NCBI GenBank assembly: GCA_900239685.1
Contig: OENT01000104.1
Coordinates: forward strand, 1 to 64,000
Source of the DNA: Rotaria macrura
Taxonomy: Eukaryota; Rotifera; Eurotatoria; Philodinida; Philodinidae
Length of the DNA: 64,000 nt
Reading direction: 5' to 3'
Each line of letters starts with the position of its first letter. The first letter of the stretch is position 1. The notes beneath the pieces are model-generated. The model was not told the DNA's origin. It saw nothing but the letters and a program-made list of their open reading frames with translations, and ran no database searches. The translations under genes and the position numbers were made by a program. Positions 11,121 through 24,284 of this stretch are shown here, piece after piece.

Positions 11121-14100
11121 ATTCCTACAGCCTTTTCTTTTGTTATCAGATTCTGTAAGTAAAGAATCGGCAAATTTTTTTCATGAAATCAGTACATATT
11201 CTGCGTAATTAAAATGTTGAATAGTTATTAAAATAAAAAACAAACAAGTGAGAAGTTTCTTTTTTAGGTCGAGATAAGATATTATCAATAATAGATAAAA
11301 ATATTCAATCATCAACATAAATGTGTACATGTAAATTCTATCCAATTACAGATGTGCACAGTTACTTCATTCGCGGGTAAGTGCTAATCCGTCTCCTTTT
11401 TAATTGCTTCAAACTTGAACCCAAAAAAGACGATTCCACACTCGTTTCCACTATTTTTAACATTGGAATGTTCAGTCGTCGCTTTGTCTATTCGCACAAC
11501 TAGTGACAATGACAATTGAATTCATTTCTTGTGGCATAACCCAGTAGCCTATGAAAAAAAGATACATTTAATAAATAAGTATCTACAGTTGACTGGTCGA
11601 TGTATTTTTATTATCCACATTTTTTACTGGTAAAAATATTGAAATGCGTTTAGTTCTACACCATTAGAACGGACAGGTAAGGTGTTGAACTACAAAGGTT
11701 TTCAATATACTCTCAAATGTGAACGGAAAACAGTATTGGAATGGCAGTAACGTTCACTAAATAGCTAGAGTACATTTTCTTTGTCTCGAGATACTACTGT
11801 GATTGCTCGTGAACGAAATGCACATATTTCATCTTGTTTATCCGACAAAAATCAATTTATTATAGATCAAGTTCTGGCAAATATGAAAAAAAAGAGCAAG
11901 AGAAGAAACAAATACGATTCTCAAAATATATGCTCAAGAACTATTATACGCTAAAATTTTCATACATAATAAAATTACATTAGAAATTCAGGTTTCTTGA
12001 TATTAAGCGACAATTAATATAATACGGGATGAACTTAGACAGGAGACGAATTCAGAAAAAAGCATCAGGTGACGAATTCGGAATCAATTAAGGGGGAAAG
12101 ATTTTAAGCAGGACGTCATAGGGGACCAATCAGGGGTATACCCTGCATTCTGCATAGAACAATATATAATTTTTTCTCAGACAAAGTGCTGAATACGAAA
12201 AACACTCAGCCTAAAACATATCCGAACAATTTTACAGGAAACATACATGTCGTATTCTAGAAGTTTTTCATTCTCGCATGCCAATATGATAGATCATTCT
12301 ATCCGTGACGTTGTGCTTCAAAATCGAATTTTGAAACTTTTACACCATGACCATCATTTCGAGGAAAAATAACATCGAACACTTGCTGCTATATTTATTT
12401 TCTCTTTACTTGATATGTTTGAAGTTATCTTTTTAGTTATGTTTTATATCAACACACGCACACCGATAATGAGTAAATTCATTACTTTTTTATTCGAACT
12501 ATAGTGAGTCATAGAAATGCATGGAAAAGTATTCCATCCATCCACTATCTTCAAGACGACAACATAAAAAAACGAATATCTGTGAAAACATATTTTGCTT
12601 ACGAGTTCATTTCAAACTAGGCCTCTAACATCATATTAATAGATACATAAAATATATTTAGGCTGGTCATTTTGTGAAGTGTAACTTTCTTTACCACGTG
12701 CTATCTCTTATATCTACAAATTGTATTTCTTTTTTTTCGTTTTGCATTTTGATAAGCGTTAAGTATTATAAGGCAAATATTTATCATAAGATTATTTAAG
12801 ACAAGGCATTGTATATGCCACGCTATACAATGCGGTGAATACAAAGAGAAAAGCGATTTGCAAATATATTTCTATTGGCCATCGCAAGCTCCAATCTGCA
12901 CAAAGATGTAACTAAAGAAGCCAAAAAAAAAACGACTCATGTTTACTAGTAAAAGTCATTAAAAACCATTTTTACACATGAGGAAAAAAAACTTGATATT
13001 GCAATGTCCTTTTCCAAAGTTGTTCAATGGAGGCTATTCGAAAAGTAAGAACAAAAACAGTATTCTCTTAACAACCCTTTCTTTCTTCTCAACAACCAAC
13101 GAGAGGTAGGGCGAATATGTTTGCTTTTCCTCGTTCTTTCTTTTTTCACTACATTCCGTTGTGCTGCTACAGTGCCTGTTGTTTTTATTTCGTCGACGAC
13201 GATATACTATATAAAAGAAAGATTATATGATTCATTTCTTTTTTTTTTCTCTTTTATTCTGTTCTAACAATTCGTCGTCGTCTGCTATATATTACCACCA
13301 CCACGATTAACTACAAGATGATCAAACCAGCAGCCTGTACGAATAGCATCGTTTTTTCCTTCTTTTTTTCTCTCTATCCGACGATGGTGCTCGTACGACG
13401 AAGCTTTCATTTATATATACATATATAGAATGTACGTGTGTTTTCTTGCCATTAATACGAAATGAATGACCTCAAAAGCGTTCATTTTAACATTCAAGGC
13501 CATGAATATATGTTTTCTATTGCTCGTACATACAAAAACGTGCAATTGTCTAATGACATCCGAAACAAAAAAAGAAATAAACAAGTAAAATGGTAAGTTG
13601 TTTCTTTTTTTAGAGTTTCTTTTTTTTTATTTCAAGGTAAAATTTTCATTCATTTTAGATGGATGGATCAAATACAACAGCTGATACAATGATAAACATG
13701 GGTAGGCGATAATCGCCACAAGAGAATTTACACACGTTGCCATATGTTTCAGTGGTTTAGCATTTAATTACGCTTCCACATGATTCGTATGTCTGCGTGA
13801 TGTGAAATCTCGGCTATGGATACTCCAGCATTTCTTTTTCATAGTCTGATACCAATTTTATCTATTCATTGTGTTTTTTACTTCGAAATAAAAAAAATAT
13901 CTGATATCCGCGACTGATCGTAATTTCTTCGATCAGTTGCAGCGTATGAGCTTTCCAGTAAAAACTTTGATGAACTAGATAACAAGCCGATGGTTTTTGT
14001 TTTCTTGTACCATTACAAAATTTCAACACATCATTTTTTATCGATTACTAAAGTTATTCGTATGCTTTTAATCGAAAGGTGAATGTCACTCGATGAACAA

Positions 14101-17100
14101 AATGGATAATTATGTTATTAACTATTTCTATACATTGGCTAATGAAAGTGTAGATTTTTTTTAGTTTGAATGTCAGTATTAAGAGATTCAAAAGAAACTT
14201 TTCTTGACGAGCAACATTTTTTGCAAGATAAGAAATCGAATTGAATCTGTTTTACGACCTAGGGGTGATTTTTATAGACTCTCATGGTGAAAAATCGCGA
14301 CCGAGATATTATTATTTTATTGACAGTGTAGTAATCGATTTTTCGGTATTGAAAATAAACGCACCTGATTGTTTTTGATCAGTAGTCGTTTTTTGTTCAG
14401 TATTTTAAGTTATGTAATACGATAAAATAATAGATTCCTTTGACAAAGTAGCGACTCTAGTTTCTAAGAAGCTCTGATAGTGTCAGAAAATTGAGTTTTA
14501 TTTTTAGCTCTTCGAAACGATGAAGGTGTACCGCTGCTTGGAAAGCGGAATGCTTGATTTAACCTCGTAATATTTTCCGTTAAATTTTTGCATAATGACG
14601 AAATTTCGAGACTAGAGAAATGTCTTGTTGCTTACGTTCTTGAAGCAAATAATTTTTTCCAAGTCTAAGACCGCAAATCTTTTTCTAATTATTCGTTTCT
14701 TAGAAAACATAGTTGTTTCTGAAAACGATTCATTATAAGACTTAACTCTCATGACAAATTTTTAAAATCACGCTTATTTTGAAGGTTTCTTCTACACATA
14801 CACACACACAGGTATGTATCATTTTAATTTGATCAGATATCGCTATTCAATAATTATACATCTTCTTTTTCATTTTGAATATTTATGCTCTGAATGCTTT
14901 TATCGAAAGAGTTCTATGAATGGATTCCGATGTACATGTCTGTCTTCAATTCTTGTTCATATTGACATAAAATATTATACGCAGTATCATGTAAAGCTTT
15001 GAGTTTTAATCGATGACTGATATGGAGTTCGCACATTCGTATCAGTTAACAATCTAGATGAACAAGCTTTTCTTTTTATCGACGATTGCTTTCTGTTACG
15101 TAATCAAAAAGAAGTATTAATTACTTTATTTATCACTATATATTTAAAGTTCTATTTGTTGAGTATTCTCTGCATACTATTGCCTCAATTGTCACCGGAA
15201 TCTGTTTAGACGCGTGACGATTCAGGTAGTAGTACATAGACGAAACTCTTAATCATCCCTAAGCAATTCGATATAAGATTCTCCTATCATATAAGCTCAC
15301 TAATATTACTATTGTGTTATACTGTAGTGGGTTTATTGAATATCTACAGTATATCGCAGTAGTAACATAAATGATGCTTTCGAAAGACGTTTCGACTGTT
15401 CATATGTGTTGTCTTTTTTCCAACGAACTCTGGTCTATTTACTATTGGTTCAACCGCCAACTGATATATGTCGTAATCTTGGCGCTTGTTGCACTAGTAA
15501 AAAGATCCAGATATCGATTCGGCCAAGCAAATGATGGCACAAAAAGTTCATGATTTGGCAAATGCAATTAAAGCATTATTTGTTTTTCGTTTTGTTCGAT
15601 CAAATTCATTCATATTGTTTACATTGAAATAGAAATATATTGAAAGCTGATTTTTAGGAGTATAATTTTCTATTGGCATCTGTTTTGATTAAAATAGTGC
15701 ATCCTTTTAGTATCATAACGTCGAAGCCAACATTTATGCGGACCTTGTTTTTATATGGAATTCGTCTAGAGCTTGTTTGTTCGATTTATATGAAGAAAAA
15801 AAAACGATACTTCTCAAATGATGATTGGAAAATAAAGAAGGGAACATTGGCAAATGTTTCCATTTGATTTCAACGATTTTCTTTTCCTCACTTAGTTTAA
15901 TAATGAAAATTGGAACAGAAATTTAACAAAGCTCTATGTTCAATCTTATCGTGAATCTATATTATCTGGGAAATTCCACTGAGAATGATCTGATCAGAAT
16001 CTGATTATTTGAAGAGGCCCTAAATAGATACACAATCGGATTTATACTAAATAAAAGAAAGTTATTCTAGTCCCGTTCATTCATTGTATTTATTGAATGA
16101 GAGGTCAAATACTGAATAGATGATTTTTTTTTCGAAAATAAAAATACTCATTGAATAGATTCAGACAACTTGACCAAAGTTTTGATGAAATTGGTCTAGG
16201 AATTATTCAGTTATACGTACAAGCAAACAGAAAAACATTGAAATGGATAGAGAATATTTTATATGTTCAGAATTTTGTTGTTTTCTGTTATTTCGTATTT
16301 TTGTACGTTGTTTTAATTAAATAAATTTCAATATATGTATATATAATTATATATTTATATCAAAGAGAAGTTATGGAGACTCTGCACACTTTCAAATGGT
16401 TTGTATGATTGTAGCAAGTTTTAGACAGTAAAAGTATTAGTTCTAAGCATTTCAAATTATTGTGAAATGTACAATCATTCAGAGAGAATAATGTTAAGTA
16501 AGCTGAACTTTGATGATGGAATTCATTCGATTGACATTTTCTCTTTGAGATGACAGGTAAGACTTGAAGCGAAGATGAACATACTAAAAAGGTTCTCTTC
16601 ATTAGAGTACTGCTCTCGTATTATACTTGGTTTATTGAATACATTCCTTGTTGTCTGATATACTGGGGAAAAAAATAAAGATTTACCTTACAATCATAGC
16701 TGATGTGATCCTAATACTATCCTACAAGTTAGGAGGAAAGTAGACATTTGTCAATTATAATAGATTGGCATAAATCAACAAAGTTCGAATAAGCTTTTGA
16801 TACGTAACTTACGGTGAAAATATTTCAGTCAGTATGTTGCAAAAGAAACCATCGATTCAAGGTCACACTATGAAATTATGATCAAGTTTGTGAGATCTGT
16901 TGCTATGAAAAATGTCAGGTGTATGTTACTGATCTCACTGGTATTATCGTTACATTGTTGCTTGTTGTCTTGAAGCTGAGCGGTTGCAAGTTTGTACTAA
17001 GAAACAATCATAGAGAAATCTTCTTCGAGTTATGCCTGGTCTAAATATTTATTCATACAGGGCACTGATTTATTTTAAAATTCTAAGCAAAAAATAGATT

Positions 17101-17184
17101 GTATATGGTTCAATTTGAGACGATATTCAAATAAAAAAAAAATTACATTATGAAAACTGAAATCTAAAATAGGAACGTCTGGTT

Positions 17185-17945
17185 CTAATTATTTTTAATT
17201 TCATCGTTATTGTTATCTTTTTTTATAATAGGATTTATTAAATAATTTCCATCTTGATTTAAACGTGGTAAAGGATCGACACAACGGAGTAATTCGTAAA
17301 TGATTAATTGAATTGTATCAGCTAAATTTTCAACAGTATAATTCTCCTCTAATTCAGGTACATGAATAAAAACTGTTCGTTTCGGATCAATGAATAGTGA
17401 CTGATAATAAATGAATTCACAAAGAAATCTTCCTGCATCGTTGGATACCATCACTGGTACGTTTGTTCGACGTTGTACTCGAACACAAATATCATCAATT
17501 GGAAGAAGAGTTTCTAACATTTTCGGCGCATTTTGCTTAATGCATCGTCCATCTTCTGGTAGACTTCCATTATTATCTGCATGACAATAGTCAACATTGC
17601 ATGCGCATCGTTCGATTTGTACTTCTTTTGCTCCTACTGCCACACCAATATGAATAACTAACTAAAATAACACAAGCAAAATTTTCAATTATGGATTTCC
17701 CCCTCTTTTCTTTCGGTGAGTATTACTGTTGGATTATACTTAAGCCAATAATCCGGCATTCTACTTGATACGTCATCATAAGTGACATTTATCTCTTCCA
17801 GAACAATGTGTATTGGACATTTCCATTCAAGATACGATTTTAATGCTTTAGCCACCTGCCAGCTTGGATTGACATTTATAGAACGAAATGGACCGAAACC
17901 CGTGATGAGCACGACTGGAAAATTAGACGAAATAGACGACTCCAT
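17185..17945 (-). CDS. PGPEP1: pyroglutamyl-peptidase I (peptidase C15)
   Basis: A cytosolic cysteine peptidase that removes N-terminal pyroglutamate from peptides. Two exons, 17945-17727 and 17661-17185, join in phase 0 (ACA|gtaata ... ttttag|TTAGTT) to give a 231-aa protein; the human enzyme has 209. The N-terminal 'VLITGFGPF' and 'NPSW' are family hallmarks. The join restores 'NPTLVIHIGV', matching the 'QLVVHVGV' strand of the human protein. The catalytic triad is visible: Glu90 in 'VQIERC', Cys154 in 'SNDAGRFLCEF' and His173 in 'VFIHVPEL'. Each is five residues later than in human PGPEP1 (85/149/168). The extra length is an Asn/Asp/Lys-rich C-terminal tail. The gene is divergent from the PC2 gene 2.6 kb away. 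Confidence 0.94.
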
Positions 17946-20350
17946 GTATGGTTATGGTTTCAGACGAAAAACTATTCTCTAGAATTGAAATATGCGAAAC
18001 AATCTTGCCATTCAAGATTTAGAAAAATATGTCAGACATAAGGAGTTGATGCAAAATAAATTAATCAAACTATGAGATTAATATATATATATTTTTCTTC
18101 TATGTCAAGATGACATTTACAACGATTAAGAGATGGATTTATGTTCCTTGTTCAAGAAGTGATGCTTATCATATCAAAAATACATTATTATATAGGTCGT
18201 ACTTGATGCAATGAGATAATCGATTGTATTTTCAAATAAATAGAGGAACTTCTCGAAACTTTAAGAATTGCAAATTATTTTTTGTCAAGGTGTTTCATAA
18301 AAATATTAAAGGAAATTTCACCCATGTGATAAATGTTCAAAAAAAATACTATGCACCCCTACTAGCTACAATCATCAGTAAAAACGTATTTATAGGTACA
18401 TCCTATATCTTTTGACAATTTTTTAAAGAATGGTGTTCGTAGGAAACCAGTTATTTTTGCCTTTAGATTTTCTATGGTATTTAAAAATGATGTCGCCCTC
18501 GATCGGTTGATAGACAAATAATGTATTTTGGATTTATGAGTTGTTTTTGTCTTTATCAAAGATAAAAATTTTTATCAATATACATGCAATGAAAGAATGC
18601 TCCCGCTTATCATTTTATTCGTTTTTATCTCCATTCCATGACTTAATTTTGTTTTACATATAACTAATATCATTGCTGTTTGCTCTCATCTTTACTGCTT
18701 ATGTTAAATGGTTAGCATACCTCCTCTTTTATTCACTAGGGGTATCAGCAATATTAATCTTTATCGAGATCAGTGAATCTCTTAAGGAACATCTACATCT
18801 ATGAATTAAAGCATAAATAGATCTGTCTTTCTTGTATACTACTAACAAACCTTCGATAGTTCTTGTGACCTTTTGATGTTCTAGTTTATTACACCTGAAA
18901 GATCAATCTAAATCTCAACATTCAATTTTAACACATATTATAACATATCATTGTTTAATATAAATATAAAGAATTTTCTCACCTCAGCCGAAGTAAATAT
19001 TTTTCATTTGGTGAGAATTCTTTTATACAATGTTAACAAAGTTGTTATGACGTATTCTGTTTTTACATGATGAATACACATATCATTTTATAGATTGTGA
19101 TTCAAGCGTATCATAAGAAATATAAATGCAATTATGACATAGAGAGTACGATAACAAAATAAAGAACATATTTAACTTCATGAAATGTTTCTATAGAATA
19201 TAGATTTGCATGAATTTTAACGTCAATGATTATCTGTTTTTTTTTCATGTAGATATTTCTTAACTCATGATCTTCTTGTAATTCATTAAAATTTATTGTG
19301 TTACATTTACTTTGAAGATAACCAGAACCTAAAAACAACGCGACTGAGAACTGTCAATAGTAGAGAAATTCAAGATAACTATTTTAGAACGTAACTAAAT
19401 TCATCACGATCAAGGTCACAATATTTCTTTTCTTTTCTTCTTTTGTTCATCTAAAACGCGTGATAATATGTCGTAAATAAATATGTGCTGTTAGAAATGT
19501 AAAACAATCTTCAAATAAATGATAAATCTAGATTTATATTAAATTTAAATGAACTCTTTTTCATTTGATACTAGTGATCTTCCCATTTCTTCTTTTTTTA
19601 AATACATCACAACTTTCTTTTTGATAAAAATAGACTTTTTCTCTTTTGTCTTGCTTATGATATGCAGGAAATCATTTTTTATGATTTTTTTTCTTTAATT
19701 CTTCATGTAAATCTACCTATAGGCGATGTTCTATTTCTATTTATCATGCACGTAAACTAGAAAAATAGTGAATGCCAAGTAACAACAGAAATGCTTGTCA
19801 AATTAATCCAGCCAGAATAGCCCCCCCCCCGTCTGTGCTATTGCAGAGTCAGAGGTTCTGTTCTGTTTTCTATAAAGATTGTTTCACCAAACTTAATCTT
19901 CATGTTGATTAAAAAAATTAAGAATGGGAGAGAATCCTACATAGTCTTTCTGTTGATTTGTACTATTTGAAGATATGAGACAAACTCGTTTCCTGTCGTT
20001 TCTTTTTCATCTTTCTCTCTCTCTCTCTGTCTCGCTATGTCATCTTATCTTTTGTGCTATCCTTATTCTCCCTTATATTCTATGCGTCTCTTTAGGTTTA
20101 CTTGAATGCATCAAGCGGCGATGTGAAGATAGATGCTTCTCGCTTCATGGTTTTTATTCAACGCTTATACTCTGTAATGATAAAAATGAGTGAACGCTAG
20201 TAACTGCACCATCATATAAGGAAAAACAAGAACAGATAGAAAACAAAATTATTTCTTGTATTAAACTCTTAGCTTTGTTCCAGTTCTATTGTCATTCAAC
20301 ATTAACATTTATTTTGTTTTCTTTCTAGAGCACTATCATTCTTTTTTCTT

Positions 20351-20386
<36 letters not shown>

Positions 20387-20522
20387 CCTCTCTCTTTATA
20401 TTTTCATTCTATAGTATGACCCATAAACTTGATATTAGATGGAAAGCAGTAAGGTGTGAAATGGTGTTCTTCAACCAGTAAAACAATCAACAATAACAAA
20501 ATATAACAATTATTCATTAAAA
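17946..20522. other. intergenic region between PGPEP1 (-) and PC2 (+)
   Basis: A 2.6-kb interval between divergent genes, so it should contain both promoters. I see no clear TATA box or exon. Notable: a C10 homopolymer at 19821-19830, unusual in such AT-rich DNA, and two CT-dinucleotide tracts at 20011-20030 and 20341-20400 just upstream of the PC2 start, possible promoter-proximal pyrimidine tracts. Confidence 0.5.
20341..20400. repeat. CT-rich microsatellite upstream of PC2
   Basis: An interrupted (TC)n tract about 130 bases before the PC2 start codon. GA/CT tracts near promoters can bind GAGA-type factors in other animals; here that is only a possibility. Confidence 0.8.
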
Positions 20523-23500
20523 ATGTGTTTCTATTTCGATTTCTGTTTATTAACATTCATTTTTTCAACGGTTTATTGCAATACAAGTCCGGGCATGTCG
20601 AAAGATTGGTTAATTGAATTTCATCATAAAATTGAACCTAACGTTGCCAAAAGTATTGCTAAACGATATGCTATGATCTCTCGAGGACCGGTATGCGTGT
20701 TTAATATCACAAAAAAATTAATTTTGTATAAATATTTGTTTTTCTTAAACTAGGTTTTAAACGATAAGCATTTATATCATTTTGTTGATCTTAAACCAGC
20801 ACATCCTCATACACGTAAAAGACGTGATATTGTACAAGAAAAAATTATTCAACAGCATCATCTTGTAATTATAAAAGTATATGATTTCGACATAGAGTAT
20901 CTTATCATTTGACAGGTAAAACAAGCTATTCATCAAATACCTTATACTCGTGTCAAACGCGGCTATCGTTCAGCGGATAATCTCAAAGAGAGTTTTTCGA
21001 ATTACCAACAACCGAATGATCCTTTGTTTCGATATCAATGGTATTTGGTAAGATGCTCGAAAATAATTTTCCCTTCGATAAAAGAAAAGAAATGACATAG
21101 AAAAATGTTGGACAAGCTGATGGTAAACCTCGACTCGACTTGAATGTTGAAGAAGCTTGGGCACTGGGCTATACAGGTAAAAATGTTACAACAGCAATTA
21201 TGGACGATGGACTAGATTATACACATCCTGACCTTATGCATAATTATGTACGCCTACTCATAGAGAAAATAGTACATGTTTAACTTTTCAAAAAACAAAA
21301 TACATCTATTCTAGAATGCAGCTGCTAGTTACGATTTCAGTAGTAATGATCGATATCCTTATCCACGCTATACAGATGATTGGTTTAATAGGTAAAGAAT
21401 ACTGTATAAAAAATAAGTATGAAATTAAATTTTTTACGCAGTCATGGAACGCGTTGTGCTGGTGAAATAGCTGCTGCCAGAGATAATAACATATGTGGTG
21501 TAGGTGTTGCCTATGATTCGATGATTGCTGGTAATGAATTTTTAAATACTTAGTTTAATTAGATGGGTTTTTGTTTTTTTTTTCGTATTTAATAGGTATT
21601 CGAATGCTTGACCAACCTTATATGACAGGTATGAATAAAAACGAGAGGAAATACACTAAATTTTAAATATTATTATGTACAGACCTGATTGAAGCTCATT
21701 CTATGTCACATGAACCAGATTTAATTGATATTTATTCAGCATCATGGGGTTCGTGTCTCTTTCTATTAATTCGCTAGTTATTTAGTGAAAGATTATCCCT
21801 GTTTCAGGACCCGTTGATGATGGAAAAACAGTAGACGGACCACGACATGCAACTATGAAAGCAATTGTTCAGGGTATCAACCAAGTAAATAAATAAAATC
21901 AACTTAATATTTTTATTTCGTGAAGTTATCATCTATTATTTATTTGATAGGGTCGACGTGGTCTCGGTAAGACGCATTGAATAATAAATTAATTTGTTGA
22001 AGTAATGTATACTTGTTTATCTCGTTTGTTTTTCTCTCCTCAATTGTCAAGGATCATTATACGTATGGGCAAGTGGTGATGGTGGACCTAATGATGATTG
22101 TAATTGCGATGGATATGCTGCATCTATGTGGACAATATCCATTAATTCAGCTATTAATGATGGCCGAACAGCACTTTATGATGAATCTTGTTCGTCAACA
22201 CTTGCATCTACATTTAGTAATGGACGCAGTAATGATCCACAGGCAGGTTAGTAAGAAAACAGGAACGACATACGTAAATAAAAATCAACTTACTCAAACA
22301 CAAGTGATTCGGTACATGATTAATTCTGAGAAAAAATTATTTATAAATAAATCATCGGGTGAAATTTTTCAAACTAGAAAATAATTGAGTACTATTCTAC
22401 GTGAACAATGATATTTTTATTGATTTGATATAGGAGTTGCAACAACAGATTTATATGGGCAATGTACTCTCAAACATTCAGGCACATCAGCAGCAGCTCC
22501 AGAGGCAGCTGGTGTTTTCGCACTCGTACTTGAAGCAAAGTATGATGTGAAAAGAAGAAGAAACTATTTATATTTAAACAATGATTTTTAATTTAAGTCG
22601 TCAATTAACATGGCGAGATGTTCAGCATTTGACGGTTTTAACCGCAAAACGTAATCAACTTTTTGATCCAACCAAACAACATTTATGGCATATTAATGGG
22701 GCTGGATTAGAGTTCAATCATCTATTTGGATTTGGTGTTCTCGATGGTTAGTTCGTTTTGAATTTTGAATCCATTCATTGTTTTTTTTCTTTTTTCAATA
22801 TTTCATAACTAATTTAGCTGGTGATATGGTTAGACATGCTAAAGTTTGGAAATCCGTACCAGCTCGATTCCATTGTTCAGCTGGTATTATCGCGAGAAGA
22901 CAGTATATATTGACACGAAAACCAATTAAGGATGTTTTTCATGAGTTGCATATCTTTTTTCATAGGACAATACCTGAAAGAGATACGTTAAAATTAACGA
23001 TCCATACGGATGCATGCAAAAATACCAAAGACGAAGTAAATTATCTCGAGCATGTCCAAGCATTTATTACAATCAAAAGTAGTCGTCGTGGCAATACAGT
23101 TGTTTTTCTGACATCACCACTTGGCACACGGTAAAAATATACAATTATTATTAGGAAATGACACTTGCTAAATAGTCTCGACAGAAAAAGGTTCATGTCA
23201 TCGATCATTAATAGATATTAAGTATTTTTAGTATCGACGCATTCGATAATGCTCGATTGCAATCATTATGAAATTTTCTATGACAAGGTTTTTAATGAAT
23301 TATTAGGATGTATACGATCATAATTGAAGAATATTTAAAGCCTATTAGATTAGTTCAAAGTATATACAAAACAGTAATGTTGACATCTGCGTGGAAACAT
23401 GAAAACAGAATTATGATGATTCCGCTCAGACTATTAGCTATCCCCGCTGTTTTGATTAATAATAAATGGCTATGTTTTTCGTAGTTCTGATTTCTATATA

Positions 23501-24284
23501 TATGGAAAGTATAAATAGCTAATTGTTGACATTTATCGAACTAGAATAGGGAATGATCGAAATTCCTTTTCTCTCGTATTCAATCATCATTTCCGATATT
23601 CTCACTTCCGAAGAACGGCTTTAAAATTCCGGAAGGAACAATCCGATATTCGTAGACACGTCATGCTCTCAGCTGTCGTGCTGAATAAAACATTACTCGT
23701 TTCCATGATTCACAATGCTTGACAAAGAAAAGTTCACTTTCATCGAATCACATCCATTACTATTAAAATCCTTATTGTTGCTTGCAATACAGCACCATTC
23801 GAAATCCTATTTAAAAACTCGAGAATCAATAATGAAAAATCTATGTTGTTTATTTAGATCATTGATTTTAAGTCGTCGTCCATTAGATGATGATTCAACG
23901 AAAGGTTTTTATAAATGGCCATTTATGACAACACATGCGTGGGCTGAACGAGCACATGGTACATGGACACTTGAAATACGTTTCGATAATGTGGATAATG
24001 ATGATATCCTATTGACAAAACATCAAAATCAAACAATATCTGATAAAGGAACAAATGAAAAATTGACAATCGGTGAATTTTTCGAATGGTCATTAGTATT
24101 ACATGGTACAAAAACACCGACCTATGTCGATCAAACACCATTGGAACAGCATGGTAATAAAAGCAAACTATTTATTGCTAAACAAATTCATTTGAATAAT
24201 TTTCACGACAAAGCCAAATATGTTAAACTACTACAGCAAGATAATCAAAAACGTTTAGGAAGTGATGATGAAATCGTAATGTAG
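20523..24284 (+). CDS. PCSK2: proprotein convertase 2 (neuroendocrine convertase 2)
   Basis: A kexin-family serine protease that processes prohormones and neuropeptides in dense-core vesicles after Lys-Arg/Arg-Arg. Fifteen exons: 20523-20690, 20754-20864, 20916-21047, 21101-21247, 21315-21391, 21442-21530, 21596-21628, 21683-21748, 21808-21884, 21951-21966, 22052-22246, 22434-22539, 22598-22746, 22818-23130, 23858-24284. All phases agree, giving 701 aa (human 638). Order: hydrophobic signal (1-19), propeptide with an internal 'RKRR' site and a primary site 'RVKR|GYR' at 108, catalytic domain with Asp172, His213 and Ser389 ('[13 protein letters not shown]'), then a P domain ending '[13 protein letters not shown]...GTWTLEIRF'. 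The oxyanion position is Asp315 ('ASGDGG'), not Asn, which is diagnostic of PC2. Introns are about 50-80 nt except intron 11 (about 190 nt) and the last (727 nt). Exon 10 is only 16 nt. Confidence 0.97.

Larger units (their letters stand above)
5827..17184. other. 11.4-kb gene desert with transposon remnants
   Basis: No recognisable protein-coding gene. Contents: a TATG/TA microsatellite at about 6041-6100; a degenerate hAT-like element at about 8160-9642; a 22-nt perfect snapback at 10918-10939 (9-bp arms, 4-nt loop) immediately before the MITE at 10990-11120; and a pyrimidine-rich stretch at about 13050-13430 that looks like promoter or 5'-UTR sequence and is followed by candidate tiny exons (see findings). 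The open frames at 8426-8770, 14814-15002, 15371-15553 and 16360-16602 have no family features, and I leave them out as genes. Confidence 0.55.

Noticed and set aside
19821..19830. C10 homopolymer as a telomeric or recombination signal
   Set aside because: A single isolated run without tandem repeats. It is only notable as a likely length-variable or error-prone site.
22013..22384. 123-codon + frame inside the PC2 gene
   Set aside because: It overlaps PC2 exon 11 in the wrong frame, and the correct frame encodes the conserved catalytic region.
23715..23857. Upstream part of the 189-codon frame as a separate gene start
   Set aside because: The conserved P-domain sequence begins at the acceptor at 23858, and joining it to 23130 restores '[12 protein letters not shown]'. 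The earlier codons are intron.
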